From Candidatus Zipacnadia bacterium (GTDB taxonomy: Bacteria > Armatimonadota > Zipacnadia > Zipacnadales > Zipacnadaceae), in contig JALGTV010000012.1 of assembly GCA_029821215.1 (NCBI GenBank), positions 1 to 14,184 on the forward strand: a stretch of 14,184 bases of DNA, given 5' to 3'. The notes beneath the pieces are model-generated. The model had not been told where the DNA came from. It was given only the letters and a program-made list of their open reading frames with translations, and searched no databases. Below are positions 6,902 to 13,125 of the stretch, in pieces; the stretch's first letter is position 1; the number at the start of each line of letters is the position of its first letter. The position numbers were made by a program, and so were the translations under genes.

Positions 6902-7968
6902 AACTGCACCCCTTTGCCTTCATCATCCATCCGCTGAGTGCGGCTGACGTAGCCCGCAAGTATCCCGTGGCCCGTTGGCTGCCTGAGGGCCTCATACACT
7001 GGATTATGAAGCGGATGTCGCCCCAGTTGGTCAGCCATATAACCGGCATCCGTTCGGCGACCGGCGCCACTACCCAAGGGTGGTTTGTGGGCTGTCCCCT
7101 GACAGCGCGGCAATTTGTTGAAAGCAATCCTGAGCAAGCTATAGACAAGATTGTCCAAGCCGGCCAACTGGCCCAACAGTTGGGGGCCGAGATTGTCGGG
7201 CTGGGGGCATTCACCTCGGTAGTTGGTGATGCTGGCATTACCGTAGCCCAGGCCCTGGATATCGGTGTGACTACCGGCAATAGCTATACAGTAGCCACCG
7301 CGGTCCAGGCAACTCTGGAGGCGGCCGAGCTGGTGGGCATTGTGCCGCGTCAAGCCCACGCGACCGTCTTGGGTGCTACCGGTTCCATCGGTCGGGTCTG
7401 CGCCCAATTGCTGGCACCCCAGGTGGGGGCATTGACTCTGGTGGCCCGGCGCCGTCCACCGCTGGAAGAATTGGCGGATGCACTGTCCCTGGGCGGCAGC
7501 CAGGTAGATATACAGACCGACATAAACCAAGCACTGCGGGATGCTGATATGGTGGTTACCGTCACTTCAGCAGTAGACAGTATCATCCAACCGGAGATGC
7601 TTAAGCCCGGGGCAGTAGTGTGTGATGTGGCCCGGCCCCGAGATGTTTCCCAGCAGGTTGCCGAGCAGCGGGAGGATGTACTGGTGATTGAAGGAGGAGT
7701 AGTGTCGGTTCCTGGCAATGTCCAATTCAACCTTGACTTTGGATTCCCACCTCAGACAGCCTACGCCTGTATGGCCGAGACCATGATCCTGGCCCTGGAA
7801 GGCCGGTGCGAGGACTATTCTCTGGGCCGCCATCTGGAACTGAGTCGGGTGCGGGAGATTGACCGACTGGCCCAGAAACACGGCTTTAGTTTGGCCGGCT
7901 TCCGCTCCTTTGAGCGACCAGTCACCGAGGAGCAAATTGATAAAGTCAGGCGGCAGGCGCGCCGGTAG
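6898..7968 (+). CDS. Acyl-ACP reductase-like oxidoreductase, probable ATA (or CTG) start
   Basis: The protein resembles cyanobacterial long-chain fatty acyl-ACP reductase (AAR), which makes fatty aldehydes with NADPH. It shares GLGAFTSVVGDA (AAR: GGFTSI), TTGNSYT (TTGNTHT), the Rossmann loop LGATGSIG (158-165) and AYACMAE, in which Cys291 matches the AAR thioester-forming Cys near residue 294. The first ATG/GTG/TTG in frame is GTG at 6967, but the 23 codons before it encode HPFAFIIHPLSAADVARKYP, which matches the N-terminus expected for the family. The frame is closed by TGA at 6874. ATA at 6898, inside ATAA overlapping the previous stop and preceded by GAGG at 6890-6893, would mirror the ATGA overlaps elsewhere; CTG at 6904 is the alternative. 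With ATA it has 356 residues. The substrate here is unproven. Confidence 0.8.
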   Translation: MKLHPFAFIIHPLSAADVARKYPVARWLPEGLIHWIMKRMSPQLVSHITGIRSATGATTQGWFVGCPLTARQFVESNPEQAIDKIVQAGQLAQQLGAEIVGLGAFTSVVGDAGITVAQALDIGVTTGNSYTVATAVQATLEAAELVGIVPRQAHATVLGATGSIGRVCAQLLAPQVGALTLVARRRPPLEELADALSLGGSQVDIQTDINQALRDADMVVTVTSAVDSIIQPEMLKPGAVVCDVARPRDVSQQVAEQREDVLVIEGGVVSVPGNVQFNLDFGFPPQTAYACMAETMILALEGRCEDYSLGRHLELSRVREIDRLAQKHGFSLAGFRSFERPVTEEQIDKVRRQARR

Positions 7969-8026
7969 CCAGTATAAGCACCGGCAGAGTTAGTTAACTG
8001 CTGGTACGAGACCGGCCATGGTAGAT

Positions 8027-8034
8027 AAAAGGAG
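8027..8034 (+). promoter_or_regulatory. Ribosome binding site of lysS
   Basis: AAAAGGAG, six bases before the ATG at 8041, is one of the stronger Shine-Dalgarno matches on the plus strand. It sits in a 72-base gap after the AAR-like gene, consistent with independent translation of lysS. I could not pick a convincing promoter in that gap. Confidence 0.7.
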
Positions 8035-8040
8035 TATCCT

Positions 8041-9510
8041 ATGACAGAACTTTCTGATCAACGCCAGCAGCGGTTAGAGAAACTACAGCGACTACAAGCT
8101 AAAGACCGGGACCCGTTTGCCCATGATAAGTATGAACGCAGTCACACTGCCGCCGAGTTGACGGCTCAGTTTGATAGCCTGGAGGACGAGCAAGTCGCGG
8201 CAGCGGGCCGGGTGGTAGCACTGCGCAGTCACGGCGGGTCAATTTTTGCCGATTTGCAGGATAGCAGTGGCACGATACAGATTTATGCCCGCCAGGATGT
8301 ATTAGGTGAGATGAGCTTTGAACAGTTTGGGGACCTGGACCTGGGAGATATCCTGGGCGTCTCCGGAGTATTGTTCAAGACGCGCAGCGGTGAGATTACG
8401 GTGAAGGTAGAAGAGTTTGTACTGCTATCTAAGGCCCTACGGCCCCTACCTGAGAAATTTCATGGCTTGCAAAATACTGAGCTGCGCTACCGGCAACGGT
8501 ATCTTGATTTGTTAGCCAATGAGCAAACCCGGCAGATTTTTGAGACCCGTAGCCGCATAATTGAGGCGACGCGAAAGTATTTGACCCAGCGGGGCTTTCT
8601 GGAGGTAGATACCCCGGTACTTCAGCCCCTATATGGGGGTGCCTTTGCCCAGCCGTTTACTACCCATCATAATGCGCTGGATATGAAACTTTATATGCGC
8701 ATCGCCCCGGAGCTATACTTGAAACGACTGATAGTCGGTGGCCTGGAGCGGGTATTTGAGCTGGGACCGGTATTCCGCAACGAAGGAATAGACACTCGCC
8801 ACAATCCGGAGTTCACTATCCTGGAGGTCTACCAGGCCTATGCCAATTACCAGGATATGATGGCCCTCACCGAAGGGCTAATTGGAGCGATGTGCGCGAC
8901 GGCTTGTGGAGGCTTACAGTGCACTTACCAGGGCCATGAGATTGATTTGACGCCGCCGTGGCCGCGCCACCCGCTGCTGGAAATCATCGCCGATCACACC
9001 GGTATTGACTTTAACACTGCCCTAACTACTCAAGAGGCCCGGCAGGCGGTTGCTGGTCTGGAGTTGGGCGACATTTCTCAGGAAACGCGGCCCCACATCA
9101 TTGAGAAGACTTTTGACCGCTACGTCCAGCCCAATTTGATACAGCCTACATTCGTGACTGACTACCCGGTGGAGATGTCGCCGCTGGCGAAGCGCAAGCC
9201 AGATGCCCCCCAGCTTACTGCCCGATTTGAGCCCTTTATCGGGGGCGAGGAAGTGGGCAACGCCTTTAGTGAGCTGAACGACCCGCTGGACCAGCGGGCC
9301 CGCTTCCAGCAGCAAGTGCGGGCCCGAGAGGCGGGTGCCCTGGAGACCCACCCGCTGGATGAGGACTTCCTCGCGGCACTGGAGTACGGTATGCCTCCCA
9401 CTGGCGGGTTAGGCCTGGGCATTGATCGGCTGGTGATGATATTGACTGATCAGCCTAATCTGCGTGAAGTTATCTTGTTTCCCTTGCTCCGGCCTCGGCC
9501 CGAATTGTAG
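8041..9510 (+). CDS. lysS: Lysyl-tRNA synthetase, class II
   Basis: LysS charges tRNA(Lys) with lysine in the cytoplasm. The 489-residue length is typical. An OB-fold anticodon-binding domain occupies about residues 55-130 (GRVVALRSHGGSIFADLQD region), followed by the catalytic core: RYRQRYLDLLAN, motif 1 around FLEVDTPVLQP, THHNALDMKLYMRIAPEL, motif 2 FRNEGIDTRHNPEFT (245-259) and motif 3 GLGLGIDRLVMIL (466-478), ending LFPLLRP. The usual GGAAARPF reads GGAFAQPF, a mild change. The ATG at 8041 is set by a strong ribosome binding site. The gene is separated from neighbours by a 72-base gap upstream and 318 bases downstream and looks like the end of a transcription unit. Confidence 0.97.
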   Translation: MTELSDQRQQRLEKLQRLQAKDRDPFAHDKYERSHTAAELTAQFDSLEDEQVAAAGRVVALRSHGGSIFADLQDSSGTIQIYARQDVLGEMSFEQFGDLDLGDILGVSGVLFKTRSGEITVKVEEFVLLSKALRPLPEKFHGLQNTELRYRQRYLDLLANEQTRQIFETRSRIIEATRKYLTQRGFLEVDTPVLQPLYGGAFAQPFTTHHNALDMKLYMRIAPELYLKRLIVGGLERVFELGPVFRNEGIDTRHNPEFTILEVYQAYANYQDMMALTEGLIGAMCATACGGLQCTYQGHEIDLTPPWPRHPLLEIIADHTGIDFNTALTTQEARQAVAGLELGDISQETRPHIIEKTFDRYVQPNLIQPTFVTDYPVEMSPLAKRKPDAPQLTARFEPFIGGEEVGNAFSELNDPLDQRARFQQQVRAREAGALETHPLDEDFLAALEYGMPPTGGLGLGIDRLVMILTDQPNLREVILFPLLRPRPEL

Positions 9511-9557
9511 GAGGAGAGTATTCCTTGCCCTGATTGGTATTGCCAAAGTCCGCCTCC

Positions 9558-9657
9558 CGCGTAGCGCAGGTTCTCAACCTGCGCCAATCCGAGCGGGGTT
9601 GCGGTTCGGCAAGCTCACCGTCCTGAGCCTGCCGAAGGAGAGAACCCCGCCTACGCG
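9558..9657. repeat. Nested 100-base palindromic element
   Basis: Several complementary segments are nested. CGCGTAG (9558-9564) faces CTACGCG (9651-9657). A sharp hairpin GCGCAGGTT-CTC-AACCTGCGC occupies 9564-9584. GCGGGGTT (9593-9600) faces AACCCCGC (9643-9650). At the centre TTCGGCAAGCTCA (9605-9617) faces TGAGCCTGCCGAA (9624-9636) with one mismatch. The centre word is related to the core of the dispersed repeats at 4311 and 9674. The whole could fold as a branched RNA or cruciform and looks like a REP-type or miniature mobile element. Confidence 0.75.
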
Positions 9658-9673
9658 ATAAAGAACATTCAGA

Positions 9674-9732
9674 GGGCATCCGCTCTGTCCTGAGCTTGCC
9701 GAAGGATGCCCGATATGTGTATAGCTTTAGCC
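9674..9732 (-). repeat. Dispersed repeat, copy 2
   Basis: Read on the minus strand, this begins GGCTAAAGCTATAC and ends GCGGATGCCC, matching 4311-4371 with about six substitutions and one indel. GGGCATCC (9674-9681) and GGATGCCC (9704-9711) form a perfect eight-base-pair stem around the CTGAGCTTGCCGAAGG core. Two copies in opposite orientation 5.3 kb apart bracket the block from the phosphoesterase to lysS. Confidence 0.75.
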
Positions 9733-9777
9733 GGCTAACTTTACATATTCTGCTCATACAAGCAGCCTGTAAGTGCC

Positions 9778-9792
9778 TTTTGCAACAGTCTC
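9778..9792 (+). repeat. Short repeated word TTTTGCAAYAGTCTC, copy 2
   Basis: TTTTGCAACAGTCTC matches 4381-4395 at 14 of 15 bases in direct orientation. It lies 45 bases beyond the second dispersed repeat and shortly before the UbiA gene's ribosome binding site. Its meaning is unknown. Confidence 0.5.
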
Positions 9793-9828
9793 AAATCATA
9801 CAAACGGTGGGAGGAGTAATCAGAGCTA

Positions 9829-10713
9829 ATGAAAACGGCAATCGGCCTACTGCGGGCGATGCGTCCCAAACAATGGACTAAGAATCTACTGGTCTTTGCG
9901 GCGTTGATTTTTGCCCAGCGACTGGACGATCCCTTTTCAGTTGCCACTGCGATAGTCGCCTTTGTTTTCTTCTGCCTGCTTTCCAGTAGTATCTATCTAA
10001 TCAATGACCTGCGCGATATTGAGGAAGACCGCAAACATCCTGTGAAGTGCCACCGCCCACTGGCTGCCGGAATAATCTCCCCCACCCTCGCCTTGATAGC
10101 TGCCTTGATACTGATGGCGATGGGCCTACTGGGTACTTTCCAGATAAACCAGGAAACTGGAATGATCGCTGCCGGTTACTTGGCATTGACTTTAGCCTAT
10201 ACTTTTGGTCTGAAGCACATTGTCATAATTGACGTGTTAACGGTGGCCATTGGCTACGTATTGCGCGCCATAGCCGGGGCGATAGCCATCCAAGTGGAGA
10301 TATCGCCCTGGCTGGTAATCTGCACTATTCTACTGGCCCTATTCCTGGTACTGGCCAAGCGCCGCCAGGAGTTGGTAATGTTAGAGGGAGCTGCTGCCCA
10401 GTATCGAGCTATTCTGGGGGAATACAGCTCATACCTGCTGGATCAGATGATTGCCGTGGTGACCGCATCCACGTTTATGTCCTACTGCCTCTACACCATC
10501 AGCGAACGTACCGTGCAGGAGTTAGGCACCCAGAACCTGATTTATACTATCCCCTTTGTCATCTATGGCATCTTCCGCTACCTGTATTTGGTGCATCAGA
10601 AAAATCAGGGGGATGCGCCAGACCGGGTACTGCTGACTGATGGGCCGCTGCTGGCCAATGTGATTCTCTATGTGGCAGCAGTAGTGGTGATTATGTACTT
10701 CAGTGGTGTATGA
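9829..10713 (+). CDS. UbiA-family prenyltransferase, decaprenyl-phosphate phosphoribosyltransferase type
   Basis: This 294-residue integral membrane protein belongs to the UbiA superfamily and most resembles the branch of mycobacterial Rv3806c, which moves phosphoribose from PRPP onto polyprenyl phosphate to make a lipid-linked pentose donor. Visible features are RPKQWTKN near the N-terminus, the Asp-rich first motif NDLRDIEEDRKHP (59-71) followed by KCHRPLAAG, the second region KHIVIIDVLTVAIGYVLRAIAGA, LAKRRQEL, and eight or nine hydrophobic helices. The ATG at 9829 is preceded by GGTGGGAGGAG (9807-9817). The gene converges on the minus-strand glycan cluster, with 34 bases between stops. Its placement beside a glycosyltransferase and a small transporter suggests a lipid-linked pentose for a surface glycan. 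The exact isoprenoid and sugar are not shown by sequence. Confidence 0.85.
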   Translation: MKTAIGLLRAMRPKQWTKNLLVFAALIFAQRLDDPFSVATAIVAFVFFCLLSSSIYLINDLRDIEEDRKHPVKCHRPLAAGIISPTLALIAALILMAMGLLGTFQINQETGMIAAGYLALTLAYTFGLKHIVIIDVLTVAIGYVLRAIAGAIAIQVEISPWLVICTILLALFLVLAKRRQELVMLEGAAAQYRAILGEYSSYLLDQMIAVVTASTFMSYCLYTISERTVQELGTQNLIYTIPFVIYGIFRYLYLVHQKNQGDAPDRVLLTDGPLLANVILYVAAVVVIMYFSGV

Positions 10714-10747
10714 GAACGGCGAGCACAGCTACCACGTTGGCGGCCTG

Positions 10748-11116
10748 TTATGACCGACTGACCAGGAAGATTCCCAGGATTACTACCATCGTGCCGATGA
10801 TGCGCAACGTGTTTACATCCTCGTTGAACCACACCGCCGAGCCGCTCATAACTACCAGAAAAGCCGCGCTGACAAATATGGGGTAGACGGCGCTAATTTC
10901 CATCATTGACAACAGCGACAGCCACATTACAAAGGACGCAATATACAGCACAACACCGATCAGTATCACGGGTTGGGAGATGGTCTGGAGAATATACGCA
11001 GCCACTGGCAGTTGGGTCTCGGCCACATTACCAACGTGCGACATCCCTGCTTTCAGAAGCAGATTGCCACCGCCAGCGAATAGTATACAACCTATTATCA
11101 TTGCTGTTCTAATCAT
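10748..11116 (-). CDS. Small four-helix SMR/EamA-type membrane protein, candidate lipid-sugar flippase
   Basis: This 122-residue protein is almost entirely hydrophobic, with four predicted helices at roughly 4-20, 48-70, 76-95 and 103-119. The C-terminal half follows the EamA/SMR pattern: MEISAVYPIF with its helix-breaking Pro, an acidic WFNEDVNTLR loop, then GTMVVILGIFLVSRS. Members of this size near family 2 glycosyltransferases include the ArnE/ArnF-type subunits that flip polyprenyl-linked aminoarabinose, so I infer a flippase role; a drug exporter of the SMR type is the alternative. The ATG at 11116 has AAGGAG just upstream on the minus strand, and the first eight bases overlap the glycosyltransferase end. 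It is the last gene of the minus-strand operon. Confidence 0.8.
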   Translation of the reverse strand: MIRTAMIIGCILFAGGGNLLLKAGMSHVGNVAETQLPVAAYILQTISQPVILIGVVLYIASFVMWLSLLSMMEISAVYPIFVSAAFLVVMSGSAVWFNEDVNTLRIIGTMVVILGIFLVSRS

Positions 11117-11828
11117 TGTTGGCTCTCCTTAGGGCGCCGCGACGACGACGCCAGTACTGGTAAAGTTCGGAGAACATTTTAAGAATGACAGCGGGCCGGG
11201 CTAAGGTAGACTCCCCCGCCACTCGCGCCCGATACTCCACCGGTATCTGCGCTATACTGTACCCGGCCCGAATAGTCTCGGCCAGCATCTCGGCATCAAT
11301 GAACGAGCCCTCTGAGCGCAGCTCCATAGCCTCAACTACTTCCCGTTTGAACAGCTTAAAACCGCAATTTACGTCTTTGACTCGGATACCGAATAGATGC
11401 CGAACTAAGAAGTTATAGGTCCGGGTGTATATCCACCGCTTGATACCTTCGTGGCGGTTAGTGCGATAGCCAATCACGACATCAGCGTGCTCCAGGTGGG
11501 GCAGGGCGTCGCGAATATAGGCCAGATCACAAGGCAAATCTGCATCCATATAGAGCACGGTGTCTCCTCGGCTGTGGGCCAGCCCCGTTCTTATCGCCCC
11601 GCCTAAAGTACGGTTGACCTCGTGATGGACGGGACAGATATGGGGGTCGGCAGCGGCCATTTCCTCGGCGATTTCGCCGGTGCGGTCGGTGCTGGCATCA
11701 TTGACGATAACTATTTCGTAATTTCCATCAGTTAGCGGCTCCAGAACTTCAGTAGCCATCTGCACTGCCGGGTGAATATTCTCTTCTTCGTTGTACATCG
11801 GGTACACAATAGATATCTTAGGCGGCAT
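11109..11828 (-). CDS. Family 2 glycosyltransferase, DPM1-like (polyprenyl-phosphate sugar synthase type)
   Basis: The 239-residue protein is a GT-A-fold glycosyltransferase of family GT2. In order it shows SIVYPMYNEEENI, IVNDASTDRT (nucleotide-binding Asp), GGAIRTGLAHSRGD, the metal-binding DAD of YMDADLPCD, DVNCGFKLFKREV, FIDAEML and the YRARVAGEST turn. This is the layout of dolichyl/polyprenyl-phosphate mannose or glucose synthases; it lacks the two C-terminal membrane helices of GtrB/CsbB types, so it acts at the cytoplasmic face as a peripheral enzyme. The minus-strand ATG at 11828 is preceded by AGGGAGA at suitable distance and overlaps the deacetylase-like gene by 11 bases; the next gene overlaps by eight. 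The sugar it transfers cannot be told from sequence. Confidence 0.9.
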   Translation of the reverse strand: MPPKISIVYPMYNEEENIHPAVQMATEVLEPLTDGNYEIVIVNDASTDRTGEIAEEMAAADPHICPVHHEVNRTLGGAIRTGLAHSRGDTVLYMDADLPCDLAYIRDALPHLEHADVVIGYRTNRHEGIKRWIYTRTYNFLVRHLFGIRVKDVNCGFKLFKREVVEAMELRSEGSFIDAEMLAETIRAGYSIAQIPVEYRARVAGESTLARPAVILKMFSELYQYWRRRRGALRRANND

Positions 11829-13125
11829 TGTTCGTCTCCCTGTCGCTATCTTTTGGTTTTATGGTACCCATTGATAAGTACATTACTAACACGAATGCCG
11901 CCGCCAGTAATGCGGTTATGGCGAATTGTATACGCGGGCCTGCACCATAGCCGGCACTGGCAAGTGAAATAGAGCACAGTTTGCTCTCAGCCGCCCACCA
12001 TACCGAACCCAACAGTATTATACCCGCCACTGCCCAGCGCCCGGTCCGCCAACCCGCAGTCCACCACCCAATGATTAGTCCGCCTATCACGCCGATAACA
12101 ATCCCGGCCACATATGGCAGCCACAGTATCCATCGCACGCTCCGATAGACCGACTCTGGCCAGTAGGCCCACCGTGTCCGGCCTCCCATGGCCGATTTTA
12201 GGATTCCGCCCAGACTTGGAGACTGAAAGAGCCGGTGTAGGCGAGCACTGGCTTCCAAATGCGCGGCTGCCACCAAGTCCGGGGACTGGGCCGCTATCTG
12301 CCCAATACTAGTGAACTTGACACCCGGGATACGCTTGATGCGCCTCAGTGTCGCCTCAATTTCGCCGACAGTGGGCTTGTCACTGGCTCCGTCGTGCTTT
12401 ACCTCAAATGGGTGCAGCATAGAGATGACAATCGTTGGGCCGGGGTACTGGCAAGCATTATTGACGGTTGCCTCCAACTCCCACCACTGACAACTGACGG
12501 GAGCGTAGAGCAAATCCTCCCGACAGGATGCTCCGTGGGCGCAATGCCCGGAGATGATGGGGAAGCCAGCTTCAGCCAGCACATTAAGGGTGGCTACATC
12601 GTAGGTATTGTTAGGGGGCACAAAGATGTGGATGTCAACTCCTAAGGCCTCCTCCATTATTGCTTTGCCTATTTGTATACGTTGGCGCTGAGCCTGGGCA
12701 GGTAGACCTGCGAATTCTGAGGGTAGAGGCTGCTGCACTAAATACTCATGGGTGTAGCCGTGCATAGCCACTTCAATCTGATTGTTGGCAAGCAACTGCT
12801 TGATGAGCTTGATTCTGTCCTGGTTAGTCGCCGACTCCCACGGGGCGATCTTCTCACCACCGTACGTACTGGCGTTGGGAATTACAGCCACCGTGGGTAC
12901 CAGACCGACACGGCGAAAAACATTCAACAGCTCCCGCTCCATCACCAGTCGCGTATCTGGGCCTGATACGGGAGCTCCACAGTAGTCGTCATAGCGCACC
13001 CCCACAAGCACCGGCCCCGAATGGCTGGCCTGGCTGCCAGGATTGCCCCAGGATATGTGACTACCAGTGAATGCCAACAGCAGCATTGGTAGCGTCACGG
13101 TGCAGATCAAGCGATAGATACTCAT
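11818..13125 (-). CDS. Membrane-anchored DUF2334/polysaccharide-deacetylase-like protein
   Basis: From the ATG at 13125 this is a 435-residue protein with an N-terminal signal or anchor (residues 4-22), an extracytoplasmic enzyme domain and a C-terminal hydrophobic region with about three helices (332-355, 363-379, 400-419). The enzyme domain follows the NodB/DUF2334 pattern: RYDD (44-47), HGYTH (122-126), FVPPNNTYD (168-176) and LHPF with His238. The Asp and two His of the first motifs are the usual metal site of carbohydrate deacetylases. The start at 13125 forms ATGA with the upstream stop; an in-frame ATG at 13152 would add nine residues before the signal sequence and is less likely. It lies between the YfhO-like and glycosyltransferase genes, so it probably acts on the same glycan outside the membrane. 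The exact reaction is unproven. Confidence 0.82.
   Translation of the reverse strand: MSIYRLICTVTLPMLLLAFTGSHISWGNPGSQASHSGPVLVGVRYDDYCGAPVSGPDTRLVMERELLNVFRRVGLVPTVAVIPNASTYGGEKIAPWESATNQDRIKLIKQLLANNQIEVAMHGYTHEYLVQQPLPSEFAGLPAQAQRQRIQIGKAIMEEALGVDIHIFVPPNNTYDVATLNVLAEAGFPIISGHCAHGASCREDLLYAPVSCQWWELEATVNNACQYPGPTIVISMLHPFEVKHDGASDKPTVGEIEATLRRIKRIPGVKFTSIGQIAAQSPDLVAAAHLEASARLHRLFQSPSLGGILKSAMGGRTRWAYWPESVYRSVRWILWLPYVAGIVIGVIGGLIIGWWTAGWRTGRWAVAGIILLGSVWWAAESKLCSISLASAGYGAGPRIQFAITALLAAAFVLVMYLSMGTIKPKDSDRETNNAA

Larger units (their letters stand above)
9511..9828. other. Intergenic spacer rich in palindromes between lysS and the UbiA gene
   Basis: No credible gene lies in these 318 bases; the short open frames crossing it are composed of repeat sequence. 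It contains a nested palindromic element (9558-9657), a hairpin repeat that is the inverted second copy of the element at 4311 (9674-9732), the short word at 9778-9792, and a good ribosome binding site for the next gene (GGTGGGAGGAG, 9807-9817). No classical T-run terminator for lysS was found, although the hairpins could slow transcription. Confidence 0.65.

Noticed and set aside
6790..7530. Long minus-strand open frame (246 codons) opposite the AAR-like gene
   Set aside because: It is a shadow of a real gene and shows no recognisable motif.
6967..7968. GTG at 6967 as the start of the AAR-like gene
   Set aside because: It would remove the family-like HPFAFIIHPL N-terminus and leave a 65-base untranslated gap in an otherwise overlapping pair.
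7961..7985. Hairpin GCCGGT/ACCGGC as a terminator after the AAR-like gene
   Set aside because: The stem is only six base pairs with a 13-base loop, overlaps the stop codon and has no T-run.
9464..9881. Short open frames on both strands across the lysS-UbiA spacer
   Set aside because: They consist of palindromic repeat sequence and have no ribosome binding sites or family resemblance.
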